From Chloroflexota bacterium (GTDB lineage Bacteria; Chloroflexota; UBA11872; UBA12225), in the NCBI GenBank assembly GCA_030447525.1, contig JAUJOR010000027.1, forward strand, positions 1 to 40,330: DNA of 40,330 nucleotides. Reading direction: 5' to 3'. Shown here piece after piece: positions 16,247-24,285 of the stretch (positions are counted from its first letter, which is position 1; every line of letters starts with the position of its first letter). The notes below the pieces were generated by a model. The model ran no database searches, was not told where the DNA came from, and saw only the letters and a list, made by a program, of their open reading frames with translations. The translations under genes were made by a program, and so were the position numbers.

Positions 16247-17524
16247 ATGACGGCAGGCCTGGCATTGCACGGCGGAGCGCCCCTGGCACCACAGCCCCTG
16301 GGCCGGCGTTGGCCGGAGTGGGGGGAGCCCGAGCGAGCCCTGCTGAACGAGGTGCTGCAGAGCGGGAAGTGGTGGCGGGGGGCGTACCAGGCGGCCGAGG
16401 ACTCCAAGGTAGGGCAGTTTGAGGGGGCGTTCGCCCGCTTCCAGGACGCCAGGCACGCCGTGGCCGTGACCAACGGCACGACCGCCCTGGAGTGTGCCTA
16501 CCGTGCCGCCGGCGTGGAGGCCGGCGACGAGGTGATCGTCCCGGCGGTCACCTTCGTCGCCACGGCCACGGCCGTGCTGCAAGTGGGCGCCGTGCCGGTG
16601 TTCGTCGACGTAGACCCCCGTACCTACACCGTTGACAGCGACGCGGTCGGCGCCGCCATCACCGACCGCACGCGCTGCATCGCCCCGGTCGACTATGGAG
16701 GCATCCCCTGTGACTATGACGCGTTGATCGCCCTGGGGCGGCGCCACGACATCCCGATCGTGGCCGACTGCGCCCACGCCCACGGCACACAGTGGAAGGG
16801 CACCGGCGTGGGGGCGCTCACCCAGCTAGGCACCTTCAGCTTTCAGATGGGCAAGGCCCTGACCACCGGCGAAGGGGGGATGGTCCTGACCAACGACGAC
16901 ACGCTGGCGGCGAAGGTCTACTCCTACCACCACATTGGACGGATCAAGGATCGGCCGTTCTACGAGCACCACGTCCCGGCTTCCAACCTCCGGATGACCG
17001 AGTGGCAGGGGGCCATCGGTCTGGCCCAGCTGGCCCGCCTGGAGGAGCAGACGGCAACGCGGGAGGCCAACTCCCGCTACCTCGCCGCCGGCTTGGAGCA
17101 GCTCCGAGGCGACGGCATTGGCGTGGCGCCCATCTTCCGCGACGAGCGGGTGACGCGGTGGGGCTTCTACATGTGGCACTTCAAGTTCCTGCCGGAGGCG
17201 TGGCGAGGCCCTAGCCGCGACCAGTTCCTCAAGGCCTTGCGCGCGGAGGGGATCACCGCCGGCACAGGCCACACCCAGCCCTTGTACAAGAACCCGCTGT
17301 TCCAGGACGCCGAGCACGCGTTTGGACGCACAGGGTTCCCTGTCCGCGGCCAGCCCTACGGCAAGACCATGGACTACAGCCGGGTGGTCTGCCCGCAGAC
17401 GGAGCGGATCTATGCCACTGAAGCGGTGCACCTCTCCCATCCCCAGTTCCTGGGTGGCCGGGGGGACATGGACACCATCTTGGGGGCCATCGAGAAGATC
17501 TGGCGCCACCGAGGCGAGCTCTAA
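16247..17524 (+). CDS. DegT/DnrJ/EryC1/StrS-family PLP-dependent aminotransferase
   Basis: A 425-residue aminotransferase of the sugar-aminotransferase/AHBA-synthase family. It shows AVTNGTTALECAYRAAGV (cofactor phosphate region), VIVPAVTFVATATAVLQVGA, the Asp-containing IVADCAHAHGTQ and FSFQMGKALTTGEGGMVLT, whose Lys203 should form the PLP Schiff base. The C-terminal domain contains a GFYMWHFKFL strand. These enzymes usually transfer an amino group from Glu or Gln to a keto sugar; the substrate is not evident. ATG 16247 has GGAAAGG about eight bases upstream; GTG 16232 is the alternative. It starts just after the binding-protein remnant, so it may once have been co-transcribed with a sugar uptake gene. 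Confidence 0.95.
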   Translation: MTAGLALHGGAPLAPQPLGRRWPEWGEPERALLNEVLQSGKWWRGAYQAAEDSKVGQFEGAFARFQDARHAVAVTNGTTALECAYRAAGVEAGDEVIVPAVTFVATATAVLQVGAVPVFVDVDPRTYTVDSDAVGAAITDRTRCIAPVDYGGIPCDYDALIALGRRHDIPIVADCAHAHGTQWKGTGVGALTQLGTFSFQMGKALTTGEGGMVLTNDDTLAAKVYSYHHIGRIKDRPFYEHHVPASNLRMTEWQGAIGLAQLARLEEQTATREANSRYLAAGLEQLRGDGIGVAPIFRDERVTRWGFYMWHFKFLPEAWRGPSRDQFLKALRAEGITAGTGHTQPLYKNPLFQDAEHAFGRTGFPVRGQPYGKTMDYSRVVCPQTERIYATEAVHLSHPQFLGGRGDMDTILGAIEKIWRHRGEL

Positions 17525-17650
17525 GTCTGCGCCGGTCTGTTTGCGCGTGCCGCCTGTTTGGGCGGCCCCGCATTTGATTCAGCACAACTCCACGCCGGAC
17601 GAGCTTCCCAGGTGATACGTAGGTAGCCAGGGTGCGGGAGGGGCAGGCCC

Positions 17651-17656
17651 TACAAT
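17651..17656 (+). promoter_or_regulatory. -10 box seven bases before the serS start (leaderless)
   Basis: TACAAT at 17651-17656 is followed by exactly seven bases and then ATG 17664, with no Shine-Dalgarno sequence between. This is the classic arrangement of a leaderless transcript. No good -35 is visible in the expected place, so the call rests on the -10 and its spacing. Confidence 0.55.
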
Positions 17657-17663
17657 CTGACTG

Positions 17664-19025
17664 ATGCTCGAACTACGCGATATCCGCACCCACCCGGACC
17701 GGCTACGAGAGGCCATTCGCCTGCGCCGGGTCGACCCGACCAAGGCGGACGTGGATAGATGGCTCGCCCTGGACGAGCGACGGCGCTACCTGCAGGGGGA
17801 GCTCGACGCGGTCAACGCTCAGAAAAAGCAGCTCGCCTCCCTGGGACGCAGCGATCCCGACGCGGCACGCAGGCAGGGACAGGAGACACGCCTCAAGGCG
17901 CGGGAGCTGGAAGAGGAGATCGCCCGCATCACGCTGGAGTGGCAGGAGATCCTGGGCTGGTTCCCTAATTGGCCGCACCCTCAGATGCCGGTGGGAGCGG
18001 GCGAGGCGGACAACGTCGAGGAATGCGCCTGGGTCCCCGGTAGGGGCTACCTCGAGCGCAACCTGCTGGGGCGAGGCAACCAGACTGCCCCGCTGATGCC
18101 CCGGCACCCGCCCCACGCCGCGGACACGGATTTCAACCCCATGCACCACGCCGACCTGGGCCAGCGCCTGGGGATGGACACGCTGCAGGGGGCCAAGGTC
18201 TCCGGCTCGCGCTTCGCCTACATCTTCGGCGACGCGGCCCGGCTGCAGCTGGCCATCCAGTCACTCCTGGTCAACCGCCTGCTTGGCGATGGCTTCACCC
18301 CCATCGTCCCGCCCCTCCTCGTTCGGGAGCGCTCGTTGTATGGCACGTCGCACTTCCCGGAGGGGCGAGACCAGGTGTACGAGATCAAGACGGAGAACGT
18401 CGAGGAGCAGGCACCCCTGTTCCTCGTCGGCTCGTCCGAGCCGGCCAACTTTAGCTACTTCATGGACCATACCCTCACGGAGGGGGAGCTTCCGGTGCGC
18501 ATGTTCGCGGCCACGCCTTGCTTCCGCTCCGAGGCCGGCTCGTGGGGCAAGGACGTCAAGGGGATCAAGCGCGTCCACCAGTTCGACAAGATCGAGATGA
18601 ACGCCCTGTGCACCCCCGAGCAGGCAGAGGGGATCTACGAAGAGTTCCGCGCCATCAACGAGTGGCTCCTGCAGTCGTTGGAGCTCCCTTACCGTGTGGT
18701 GGACAAGTGCACCGGCGACGCCGGCTACCTGGCATCGCACCGCCAGCGTGACGTGGAGGTATGGCTCTCCGGCTCACAGGAGTTCATGGAGGTCATGACC
18801 GACACCAACACCACCGACTACCAGGCCCGGCGGCTGGGTATCCGCTACCGCACCGCGGATGGAGCGACGCGCTACGTCTACACCCTGAACGACACCGGCT
18901 GCGCCCTGGGCCGGATGCTGATCGCCATCATTGACAACTACCAGCAGAAGGACGGCACGATCAAGGTTCCGGCGCTCTTGCGTCCCCTGGTGGGGAAGAC
19001 GTATCTCGCCCCGCCTACCGGCTAA
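17664..19025 (+). CDS. serS: Seryl-tRNA synthetase
   Basis: A 453-residue class II synthetase that charges tRNA-Ser with serine. Residues about 1-110 form the two-helix antiparallel arm that binds the long variable arm of tRNA-Ser (ERRRYLQGELDAVNAQKKQL and ARELEEEIARITLEWQEIL). Motif 2 is FRSEAGSWGKDVKG, about residues 287-300. Motif 3 is TLNDTGCALGRMLIAIIDNYQ, about 413-433. Some positions are unusual: the serine-pocket T-x-E motif reads GSSEP, and the usual CSNCTDFQARR-like segment reads DTNTTDYQARR. The tRNA-binding arm and ATP-site arginines are kept, so it is probably active, but it may be a second, divergent copy. It ends with TAA. Confidence 0.92.
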   Translation: MLELRDIRTHPDRLREAIRLRRVDPTKADVDRWLALDERRRYLQGELDAVNAQKKQLASLGRSDPDAARRQGQETRLKARELEEEIARITLEWQEILGWFPNWPHPQMPVGAGEADNVEECAWVPGRGYLERNLLGRGNQTAPLMPRHPPHAADTDFNPMHHADLGQRLGMDTLQGAKVSGSRFAYIFGDAARLQLAIQSLLVNRLLGDGFTPIVPPLLVRERSLYGTSHFPEGRDQVYEIKTENVEEQAPLFLVGSSEPANFSYFMDHTLTEGELPVRMFAATPCFRSEAGSWGKDVKGIKRVHQFDKIEMNALCTPEQAEGIYEEFRAINEWLLQSLELPYRVVDKCTGDAGYLASHRQRDVEVWLSGSQEFMEVMTDTNTTDYQARRLGIRYRTADGATRYVYTLNDTGCALGRMLIAIIDNYQQKDGTIKVPALLRPLVGKTYLAPPTG

Positions 19026-19334
19026 GTCTGGTTGCCGCGCCCGAGAGAGGGCCGAGCTCCCTTTGCGTGCCATGCGACCTGATGAGGTGCGAAATCCAGA
19101 CCAAGAGAGACGCCTCCCGCTCGATCGAGCCAGACGACCAACTCCAGCTGAAAGCCGTCCCCACACGACGCAGCAATACCGGCCGGCGACCGCAAGGTAG
19201 ATTGGGGCCGGAGCCCCGTTACCCCCTCCTGGCTCGGGTGCGAGCTTCGACCTGGCTGTGGTTTGGTGTTCCACGCCCGTGCGGGGGCCACGGAGGGGCA
19301 AAACTGGCCGTGCCAGGGGGTCGGGTGGCTCTTT
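19026..19334. other. Intergenic region between convergent serS and a binding-protein gene
   Basis: No gene is supported in these 309 bases. GTCTGG just after the serS stop can pair with CCAGAC near 19096, but the loop is long. A TTTTT at 19332-19336 belongs to the reverse-strand stop region of the next gene. I see no clear intrinsic terminator. Confidence 0.4.
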
Positions 19335-20753
19335 TTACGGCTTGATGGGAACGGTCAGGCCCTTATAGGGCTGGCAGGCGCCGTATTCCACCTCGTTATT
19401 CAAGCGCGCGGTGAGCTCCGTCAACATGGCGCCCATACCCTTCTTGCCATCGTAGACCTCTCGCATGGCCGCGCTGTACTCGCCGTAGTGGCGGACGAGA
19501 TTATTGTGGCGGAAGTGGATGCCATAGGGCACCTTGTAGGCGTCGGCAAAGACGTGCACGTGGCGCTGAGGATCCTTGACGAACTCCTCCTGGAAGCGCT
19601 TCAGCGTGGGGAGCTGAATCTTTTCCTGGGCCCAGAACCCCTGCACCTCCGGGCCGGCGAGAAACTTGATGAACTCGTACGACTCGTCCGGGTACTTGGT
19701 GGTCTTGGAGATGGTATGGGGATTCCCGGAGACGATCGTCACGCCCGGTTGGCCCCGGCGCCGCCCGGGCATGGGGGCGATGTCCCACTCGAAGCCGTCG
19801 TTGATCTCTCTGCGGATGCGGCTCATCGAGGCCGCAGCACGGATGCGCATGGCCGCCCGGCCCAGCCCGAAGGGTTTCTCGCCGCCACCGACCTCGCCGA
19901 CGACGGCATGGGGCATGACCACCTTCTTGTTCGCCACCCAGTCATAGACGTAGTTGTGGGCGTCGATGGAGTCCTTGGTATCCAAGGTGTAGCGCATCTT
20001 GTCGAAGTCGGCCCAGGTGGTACCCCAGGACCAGACGAACATGCCAATGGCCTCAGACATGCCGGTGTAGTCCATGTGCATGCCGTAGACGTCGGTGCCG
20101 CTGTTGCCGGTGGCCTTGGTGGTCTTAAAGGCGATCTCCAGCATGTCCTCAAACGTCCACTGACCCTTGAGATCGTCCCAGGGATCCTTGGCGCCGACTT
20201 GCTTGATGAGGGTCTTGTTGTAGTAAACGGCGCGAGGGTCGGCGTCGAAAGGCATAGCGTAGGTCTTGCCGCACCAGCTCTCGCTGCCCATCAAGGCATA
20301 CTGCTTGGCCAGATCGATCTTGTCTCGCTTGAGATACTCGGTGATCTCCAGGATATTGCCTCCGTTGTAGAAGGTGCTCCAGGAGAAGTTGTCCCCGTTG
20401 ACTACGTCTGGGGCGGTGCCGGAGACGTACCAGGAGGTGTACTTGGGCATGCCCCCACCTCTGTTGGCGTCCCGGTTGGCGGGGTTAATGTCGGCGTTGA
20501 TCTTGACGTTATGTTCCTGCTCGAACTTAGCGAAGAGCGGGACGATAGGCTCCGTGACCACGTCATACCAGGTGTTGAAGTCGATAGTCACCGGGCCGCG
20601 GTTAGCCGGCCTGGCGGTCTGCGCCCCCGGCTGTGCCCCGCCGCAGGCGCTCAGCGCGCCCAGAGCGCCGGCCCCCCCGACGAGGCCGCCGAGCGCCCGT
20701 GTGAGAGTCCCCCGGCGGGTGATCGTGCGCGCGAACACGTGTGATCCCAGCAT
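19335..20753 (-). CDS. ABC transporter sugar-binding lipoprotein (intact)
   Basis: A 472-residue extracellular solute-binding protein, family 1. The N-terminus TITRRGTLTRALGG with a hydrophobic stretch and an LSAC lipobox indicates Tat export followed by lipid anchoring. Mature sequence shows the expected order: VTIDFNTWYDV, FEQEHNVKIN, GTAPDVVNGDN, YAMPFDADPRAVYYNKTLI, WTFEDMLEIA and the KYPDESYEFIKFLAGPEVQ block. It should capture a sugar or oligosaccharide at the cell surface and pass it to a permease. No permease or ATPase gene is next to it. ATG 20753 has GGGGAGGG about ten bases upstream. It ends with TAA. Confidence 0.94.
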   Translation of the reverse strand: MLGSHVFARTITRRGTLTRALGGLVGGAGALGALSACGGAQPGAQTARPANRGPVTIDFNTWYDVVTEPIVPLFAKFEQEHNVKINADINPANRDANRGGGMPKYTSWYVSGTAPDVVNGDNFSWSTFYNGGNILEITEYLKRDKIDLAKQYALMGSESWCGKTYAMPFDADPRAVYYNKTLIKQVGAKDPWDDLKGQWTFEDMLEIAFKTTKATGNSGTDVYGMHMDYTGMSEAIGMFVWSWGTTWADFDKMRYTLDTKDSIDAHNYVYDWVANKKVVMPHAVVGEVGGGEKPFGLGRAAMRIRAAASMSRIRREINDGFEWDIAPMPGRRRGQPGVTIVSGNPHTISKTTKYPDESYEFIKFLAGPEVQGFWAQEKIQLPTLKRFQEEFVKDPQRHVHVFADAYKVPYGIHFRHNNLVRHYGEYSAAMREVYDGKKGMGAMLTELTARLNNEVEYGACQPYKGLTVPIKP

Positions 20754-21013
20754 GGATACTGCCCTCCCCTCAGCGTGCTATTCCCTTGCGTTGTACGCCG
20801 GCGAGCAACACCGATCGGCTCGCCCGCCCTACGCCAGAGGGGACCGACAGCAGACTGCTGCCGGCCCCCGACGGTCACATCGTACTGCAAGGGGAGGGCA
20901 AGGGCGAATGACCACCCCGCGCCGGTCTACACCAGCTCCAGGCTGCAACCCACATCCACACTCCCTACCGGCGCTGTGGCTCGCAGCCTGGCTTTGGTTT
21001 AGGGCCCACCTGG

Positions 21014-21379
21014 CTAGATCTGGTCTTTCCGATTGACGTCGTCCAGGGAGCCTTCTTCATAGAACTTCCCGGAGTACGTTCGCTTGACGCGCCGGTCGTC
21101 ACCGTCGGTGACGTTCCCGGTCGTAGATGGCTCCTCTTCGTCGGCGGCGTTGGATGCGCCGATAGCCGCGCCCAGCGCCCCGCCGGCCACGGCCCCGACG
21201 GGACCCAGGACGACAGCCCCGGCTACCGCCCCGGCGGCGGCTCCCATGCCGGCGCCCCGCTTCGTATCGTCCGTGTCGCCATCGTCTTCGCTTCGAGCCG
21301 GCTGCTCCGGGAGAGCCGACCCCGGCACCCCGGTGGCCTCTTCGTTGTCATCCGTGGCGTAGCGTATCTTCTCGCCCAC
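21014..21379 (-). CDS. Glycine-zipper membrane protein, hypothetical
   Basis: A 121-residue protein with an acidic, disordered N-terminus (about residues 1-45), a Gly/Ala-rich hydrophobic segment at about 45-80 (GAAAGAVAGAVVLGPVG and AGGALGAAIGASNA), and a polar C-terminus ending in a basic and acidic mix. The GxxxG/GxxxA pattern is a glycine zipper, often found in small proteins that pack or insert in membranes. GTG 21379 is chosen because GAGAGGAG lies about eight bases upstream; upstream in-frame codons are Arg-rich and unlikely to be translated. Function unknown. Confidence 0.65.
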   Translation of the reverse strand: MGEKIRYATDDNEEATGVPGSALPEQPARSEDDGDTDDTKRGAGMGAAAGAVAGAVVLGPVGAVAGGALGAAIGASNAADEEEPSTTGNVTDGDDRRVKRTYSGKFYEEGSLDDVNRKDQI

Positions 21380-21570
21380 AGCAATGCTCCTCTCCAGGGA
21401 CGGTTGCAAACGCCCTGCTCGTGGACGTCGCACGTTCCGTGCCTGGCGTGGCGCCCGCGCTCCCACGGTCACACGCCCGCACCGGCAGCGACGGGTGGTG
21501 ACCATCTGCCCCGGTGCTTGCTATCCTCCCCCCAGCGTTCCAGGGCGTCCCTGGGGCACCCCTGATCTCG

Positions 21571-21591
21571 GCCGGCGCCCTGGAGGCCGGC
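21571..21591. repeat. GCCGGC-type hairpin
   Basis: GCCGGC at 21571-21576 and again at 21586-21591 flank GCCCTGGAG. Because GCCGGC is its own complement, the two can form a hairpin. Similar elements occur at 6303-6333, 23662-23680 and 36281-36300. Confidence 0.4.
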
Positions 21592-21606
21592 TGGGGACGG
21601 GCGGCA

Positions 21607-21758
21607 CTGGATCGAGAAGTACGCCGCGAGCCGGGTTGGTGAGGATACGGCGGCTGTTGCGCCCGTGGCCGTGCCACGTGAGCCGAGGGACGTAACGGCC
21701 AGGACGGCGTCTGGCGCACGCTGGATTGACAAGCAAGCCGCGAGCCGGGGGGCGTGAG
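21607..21758 (+). repeat. Imperfect direct repeat upstream of the sulfatase-fold gene
   Basis: A segment starting CTGGATCGAGAAG at 21607 and one starting CTGGATTGACAAG at 21721 are clearly similar over about 36 bases; both run through GCCGCGAGCCGGG. They are 114 bases apart, and the second copy ends about ten bases before the start at 21768. They could be duplicated control elements. Confidence 0.45.
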
Positions 21759-21767
21759 ACTGTACCG

Positions 21768-23123
21768 ATGACCAGCAACCACCTGACGAACGTCCTGATC
21801 ATCACCGTCGACACCCAGCGGGCTGACCACCTCAGCTGCTACGGCTACCCCCGCTTGACCAGCCCTCACGTGGATCGCTTTGCCGCCCAGGGTGCCTTGT
21901 TCGAGCAGGCCTACTCAACGCACATCCCGACGCACCCGGGATATACCACCTTGTTCACGGGCCAGGACGTCTTTACCCACCAGATCGTCACCCAGGGCGG
22001 GGGGATCGATCTGGCACCAGAGGTGCGACAGCTGGCCGAGGTGCTGCGCGATCGCGGCTACTTCACTGCAGCGGCCGACAACCTGGGGCGCTGGTTTAGG
22101 CGCGGCTTTGAGGTCTACGACACGTACCAGTGGGAGCGCCGGGAGTCAGAATGGCGCAAGGCGGAGGCGGTCAACGAGCGCCTCTTGCCCCTGCTGGAGC
22201 GGGCGGCGGGAGAGGCGCAAGGGGGCCGGCCTTTCTTTCTGTTCGCTCACTACTGGGATCCACACACCCCGTACCTGCCCCCGGCGCCGTTCAGCCGCAT
22301 GTTCTACGCCGGGGATGAGAAGGACCCGGCAAATCGCTCCATGGACGCGGTGTTTGCCTTCGAGCCGTTCACGCACTACTTCCAGCAATGGATGGGCGGC
22401 GTGACGGACATCCGCTTCCCCTGCGCGCAGTACGACGCCGAGGTGGCCTACGTCGACAGTGCGCTGGCCCACGTCTTTCACCGCCTGGACGAGCTGGGAC
22501 TCTCCGAGCAGACCCTGGTTATCCTCACCGCCGACCATGGGGAGTGCCTGGACGACCACGAGTGCTGGTTCGACCATCACGGGCTGTACGAGGAGAACGT
22601 CCGCATCCCCTTGTTGATGCGCCTCCCCGGGCGCATCCCCGCCGGCCGGCGCATTCCCGGGTTCGCCCGCCTGACGGACGTGGCACCGACCATCCTGGAG
22701 GCCATCGGCCATGGGGACGCGGCCGCGGCCGAGGGAATGGAGGGGCAGAGCCTGTGGCCGCGGATCAGCGGCTCACGGGCAGGACGCATCCGGCAGGACG
22801 AGCTGTACCTTACGGAATGCACCTGGATGCGCAAGCGAGCCTGGCGCCGAGGGGACTGGAAGCTGATCCAGGCCCTCGAGCCCGACTTCCACGGCTTCCC
22901 CCCCCTGGAGCTCTATGACCTGGCCAACGACCCTGGCGAGCGCCACAACCTGGCCGGCGACCGCCCGGAGGTGGCGCAGGACCTGCTCAGGAGGATGGAG
23001 CGACACGCCAACCGGCGCCTGGCGCAGACATCGCTCCCCGACCCGGTGCAGGCGCAGTCCATCACCCTGCGCAAGATTGGGGAGATGAAGACGGCGGTAC
23101 CGGAAGACCAGCGCCTGGCGTGA
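21768..23123 (+). CDS. Sulfatase-superfamily hydrolase with Thr at the nucleophile position
   Basis: A 451-residue member of the alkaline phosphatase/sulfatase fold. Metal-site motifs are present: LIITVDTQRADHL with Asp15, TADHGE with Asp256-His257, and FDHHGLYEENVRIPLLMRLPG. The usual sulfatase signature (Cys or Ser)-x-Pro-x-Arg, whose first residue becomes formylglycine, reads Thr55-His-Pro57-Gly-Tyr59, followed by the conserved TTLFTG. Thr is the nucleophile in related phosphotransferases and phosphodiesterases, so a phospho- or phosphono-ester may be the substrate. The C-terminal domain has the usual LYDLANDPGERHNLA. No signal peptide is seen, so it is probably cytoplasmic. No formylglycine-generating enzyme is in the window. 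Confidence 0.92.
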   Translation: MTSNHLTNVLIITVDTQRADHLSCYGYPRLTSPHVDRFAAQGALFEQAYSTHIPTHPGYTTLFTGQDVFTHQIVTQGGGIDLAPEVRQLAEVLRDRGYFTAAADNLGRWFRRGFEVYDTYQWERRESEWRKAEAVNERLLPLLERAAGEAQGGRPFFLFAHYWDPHTPYLPPAPFSRMFYAGDEKDPANRSMDAVFAFEPFTHYFQQWMGGVTDIRFPCAQYDAEVAYVDSALAHVFHRLDELGLSEQTLVILTADHGECLDDHECWFDHHGLYEENVRIPLLMRLPGRIPAGRRIPGFARLTDVAPTILEAIGHGDAAAAEGMEGQSLWPRISGSRAGRIRQDELYLTECTWMRKRAWRRGDWKLIQALEPDFHGFPPLELYDLANDPGERHNLAGDRPEVAQDLLRRMERHANRRLAQTSLPDPVQAQSITLRKIGEMKTAVPEDQRLA

Positions 23124-23168
23124 GTCAGGCGCCCCTCGCCGCAGCCGCGTCCGAACACCCAGCAATGC

Positions 23169-23174
23169 TATACT
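23169..23174 (+). promoter_or_regulatory. Possible -10 box upstream of the LysM gene
   Basis: TATACT at 23169-23174 lies 44 bases before the ATG at 23218. It is one of the few AT-rich hexamers in the region. No clear -35 is visible. Confidence 0.4.
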
Positions 23175-23217
23175 GCCGGGAAGGTACGGGACAGCAGCGC
23201 TTCGTGAGGAGGGCCAA

Positions 23218-23493
23218 ATGGGGCTCCTGGATAAACTCTTCGGCGGTGGAAAAAAGGCGGAGTCAAGTAGCGGGGTCACCATCACCTATACGTCCGGGCC
23301 CGGCGATACCTGCCGCAGCCTGGCCAAGAGGTTCTACGGTGACGAAACGCAATGGGAGCGGATCTATAACCCCAACAAGCACCTGCTCAAGGATGAGGTG
23401 CAGTCGGGTTCAGACTCCCTGCTGGTCGGCACCGGGCTGACCATAAAAGACCCTAAGTTCGATCTCAGCGGCCAGCCCGTCACGGCCGGTTGA
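23218..23493 (+). CDS. Small LysM-domain protein
   Basis: A 91-residue protein. After a short N-terminus (MGLLDKLFGGGKK) it contains a LysM-like domain at about residues 22-77, with GDTCRSLAKRFYGDETQWERIYNPN and a C-terminal GTGLTI strand. LysM domains bind peptidoglycan or chitin-like glycans. There is no signal peptide, as in the cytoplasmic YgaU/LysM type proteins, so its ligand is uncertain. The start has a strong Shine-Dalgarno sequence, GAGGAGGG. A large hairpin follows the stop. Confidence 0.85.
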   Translation: MGLLDKLFGGGKKAESSSGVTITYTSGPGDTCRSLAKRFYGDETQWERIYNPNKHLLKDEVQSGSDSLLVGTGLTIKDPKFDLSGQPVTAG

Positions 23494-23502
23494 GGCGCGC
23501 CG

Positions 23503-23551
23503 GCCGCTGGACGTAGGGGCAGCAAACCGGCCGGCCCCTGAGTCCAGCGGC
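23503..23551. terminator. Long hairpin between convergent genes
   Basis: GCCGCTGGAC (23503-23512) pairs with GTCCAGCGGC (23542-23551), and inside it AGGGGC (23515-23520) pairs with GCCCCT (23534-23539), giving a 16-bp stem with a two-base internal loop. It sits between the LysM gene and the convergent ferritin-like gene. There is no T-run, so a factor-assisted or bidirectional terminator is most likely. Confidence 0.6.
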
Positions 23552-23628
23552 CCCTCGAACCGGCCGAGTATCTCCCGGTGACTGATGGTGCGCCCTACCG
23601 GTCTCCGGGGGTGTCTATCTGGATGGGC

Positions 23629-24099
23629 TCACCCGCCGGGTCGGCCTCCTGGCGTTCCCAGGGCCGGCTTCCAGCCGGCCGACGGGGCCGGGTCCCTGAC
23701 ATCGCCGCCTGAGCCGATATACCGGCGGGTGACGGAGATCAGGGACCGCAGTGCCTGCGTTAGCGGGTCGCCTATGACATCCTGTATGCCCTTGCCTCGA
23801 CGCAGGCGGGCGCTGAGTGAGGCCCCTCCCAGCACAGCAGCCGCGCTGGCCAGGCCGATGACCACGTAGCCGACGAACTCCCGTCCCAGCCGGCGCTGCG
23901 AGCCGGCACCGGCCCTGGCCAGCTGCTCCCGTAACAGCCGTTCCTGGTGCTCGCTGGTGGTGGCGAACTGGCGAAATAATCGCCGCAGCCGCGCATCGGT
24001 GGTGTGCCGGGATGCGTAACGCGCCAGGGCCGAGGCGCCCACGGCCAGGTCGAGGGCTTTGACCAGCAGCTCGCTGGCGTCCGGCTCGGCGGTGGTCAT
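23629..24099 (-). CDS. Ferritin-like helical protein with one membrane segment
   Basis: A 156-residue protein. Residues about 8-70 form two amphipathic helices (ELLVKALDLAVGASALARYASR and LRRLFRQFATTSEHQERLLREQL) that resemble half of a ferritin-like bundle. One membrane segment follows at about 80-100 (FVGYVVIGLASAAAVLGG), then a basic segment. The last residues, AGWKPALGTPGG, are encoded by a palindromic repeat. I do not recognise a specific family. ATG 24099 is chosen because TATGAT, a good -10 box, ends six bases before it on the reverse strand, suggesting a leaderless mRNA; GTG 24117 is the alternative. Confidence 0.62.
   Translation of the reverse strand: MTTAEPDASELLVKALDLAVGASALARYASRHTTDARLRRLFRQFATTSEHQERLLREQLARAGAGSQRRLGREFVGYVVIGLASAAAVLGGASLSARLRRGKGIQDVIGDPLTQALRSLISVTRRYIGSGGDVRDPAPSAGWKPALGTPGGRPGG
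23662..23680. repeat. GGCCGGCT-TCC-AGCCGGCC hairpin inside a coding tail
   Basis: A perfect 8-bp stem with a 3-base loop at 23662-23680. It lies in the C-terminal codons of the ferritin-like gene and adds the residues AGWKPA. This looks like a mobile or dispersed palindrome that has extended the reading frame. Confidence 0.5.
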
Positions 24100-24285
24100 A
24101 GAGGCATCATACCCCACCAGTTGCCGGCCGCTGAGCGCGGATGCCTGCCTCGGCCGCCCCCCCTCGAGGACCTCCCCGCGCGAGCCCCTCCGGACCGGAT
24201 CAGCTCCCCTTGACTTTGGGCGCGGACGACGGGGGCGTGTGGCCCAGGGGCCCCCGGGGAGGCGCGGAGACGGGCCCTGGCCGGC

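Noticed and set aside
19263..20744. Long forward open frame opposite an intact binding-protein gene
   Set aside because: It has no domain, is rich in His, Val, Gly and Asp in the pattern expected from antisense GC-rich DNA, and the reverse-strand gene has a clear family, signal peptide and ribosome binding site.
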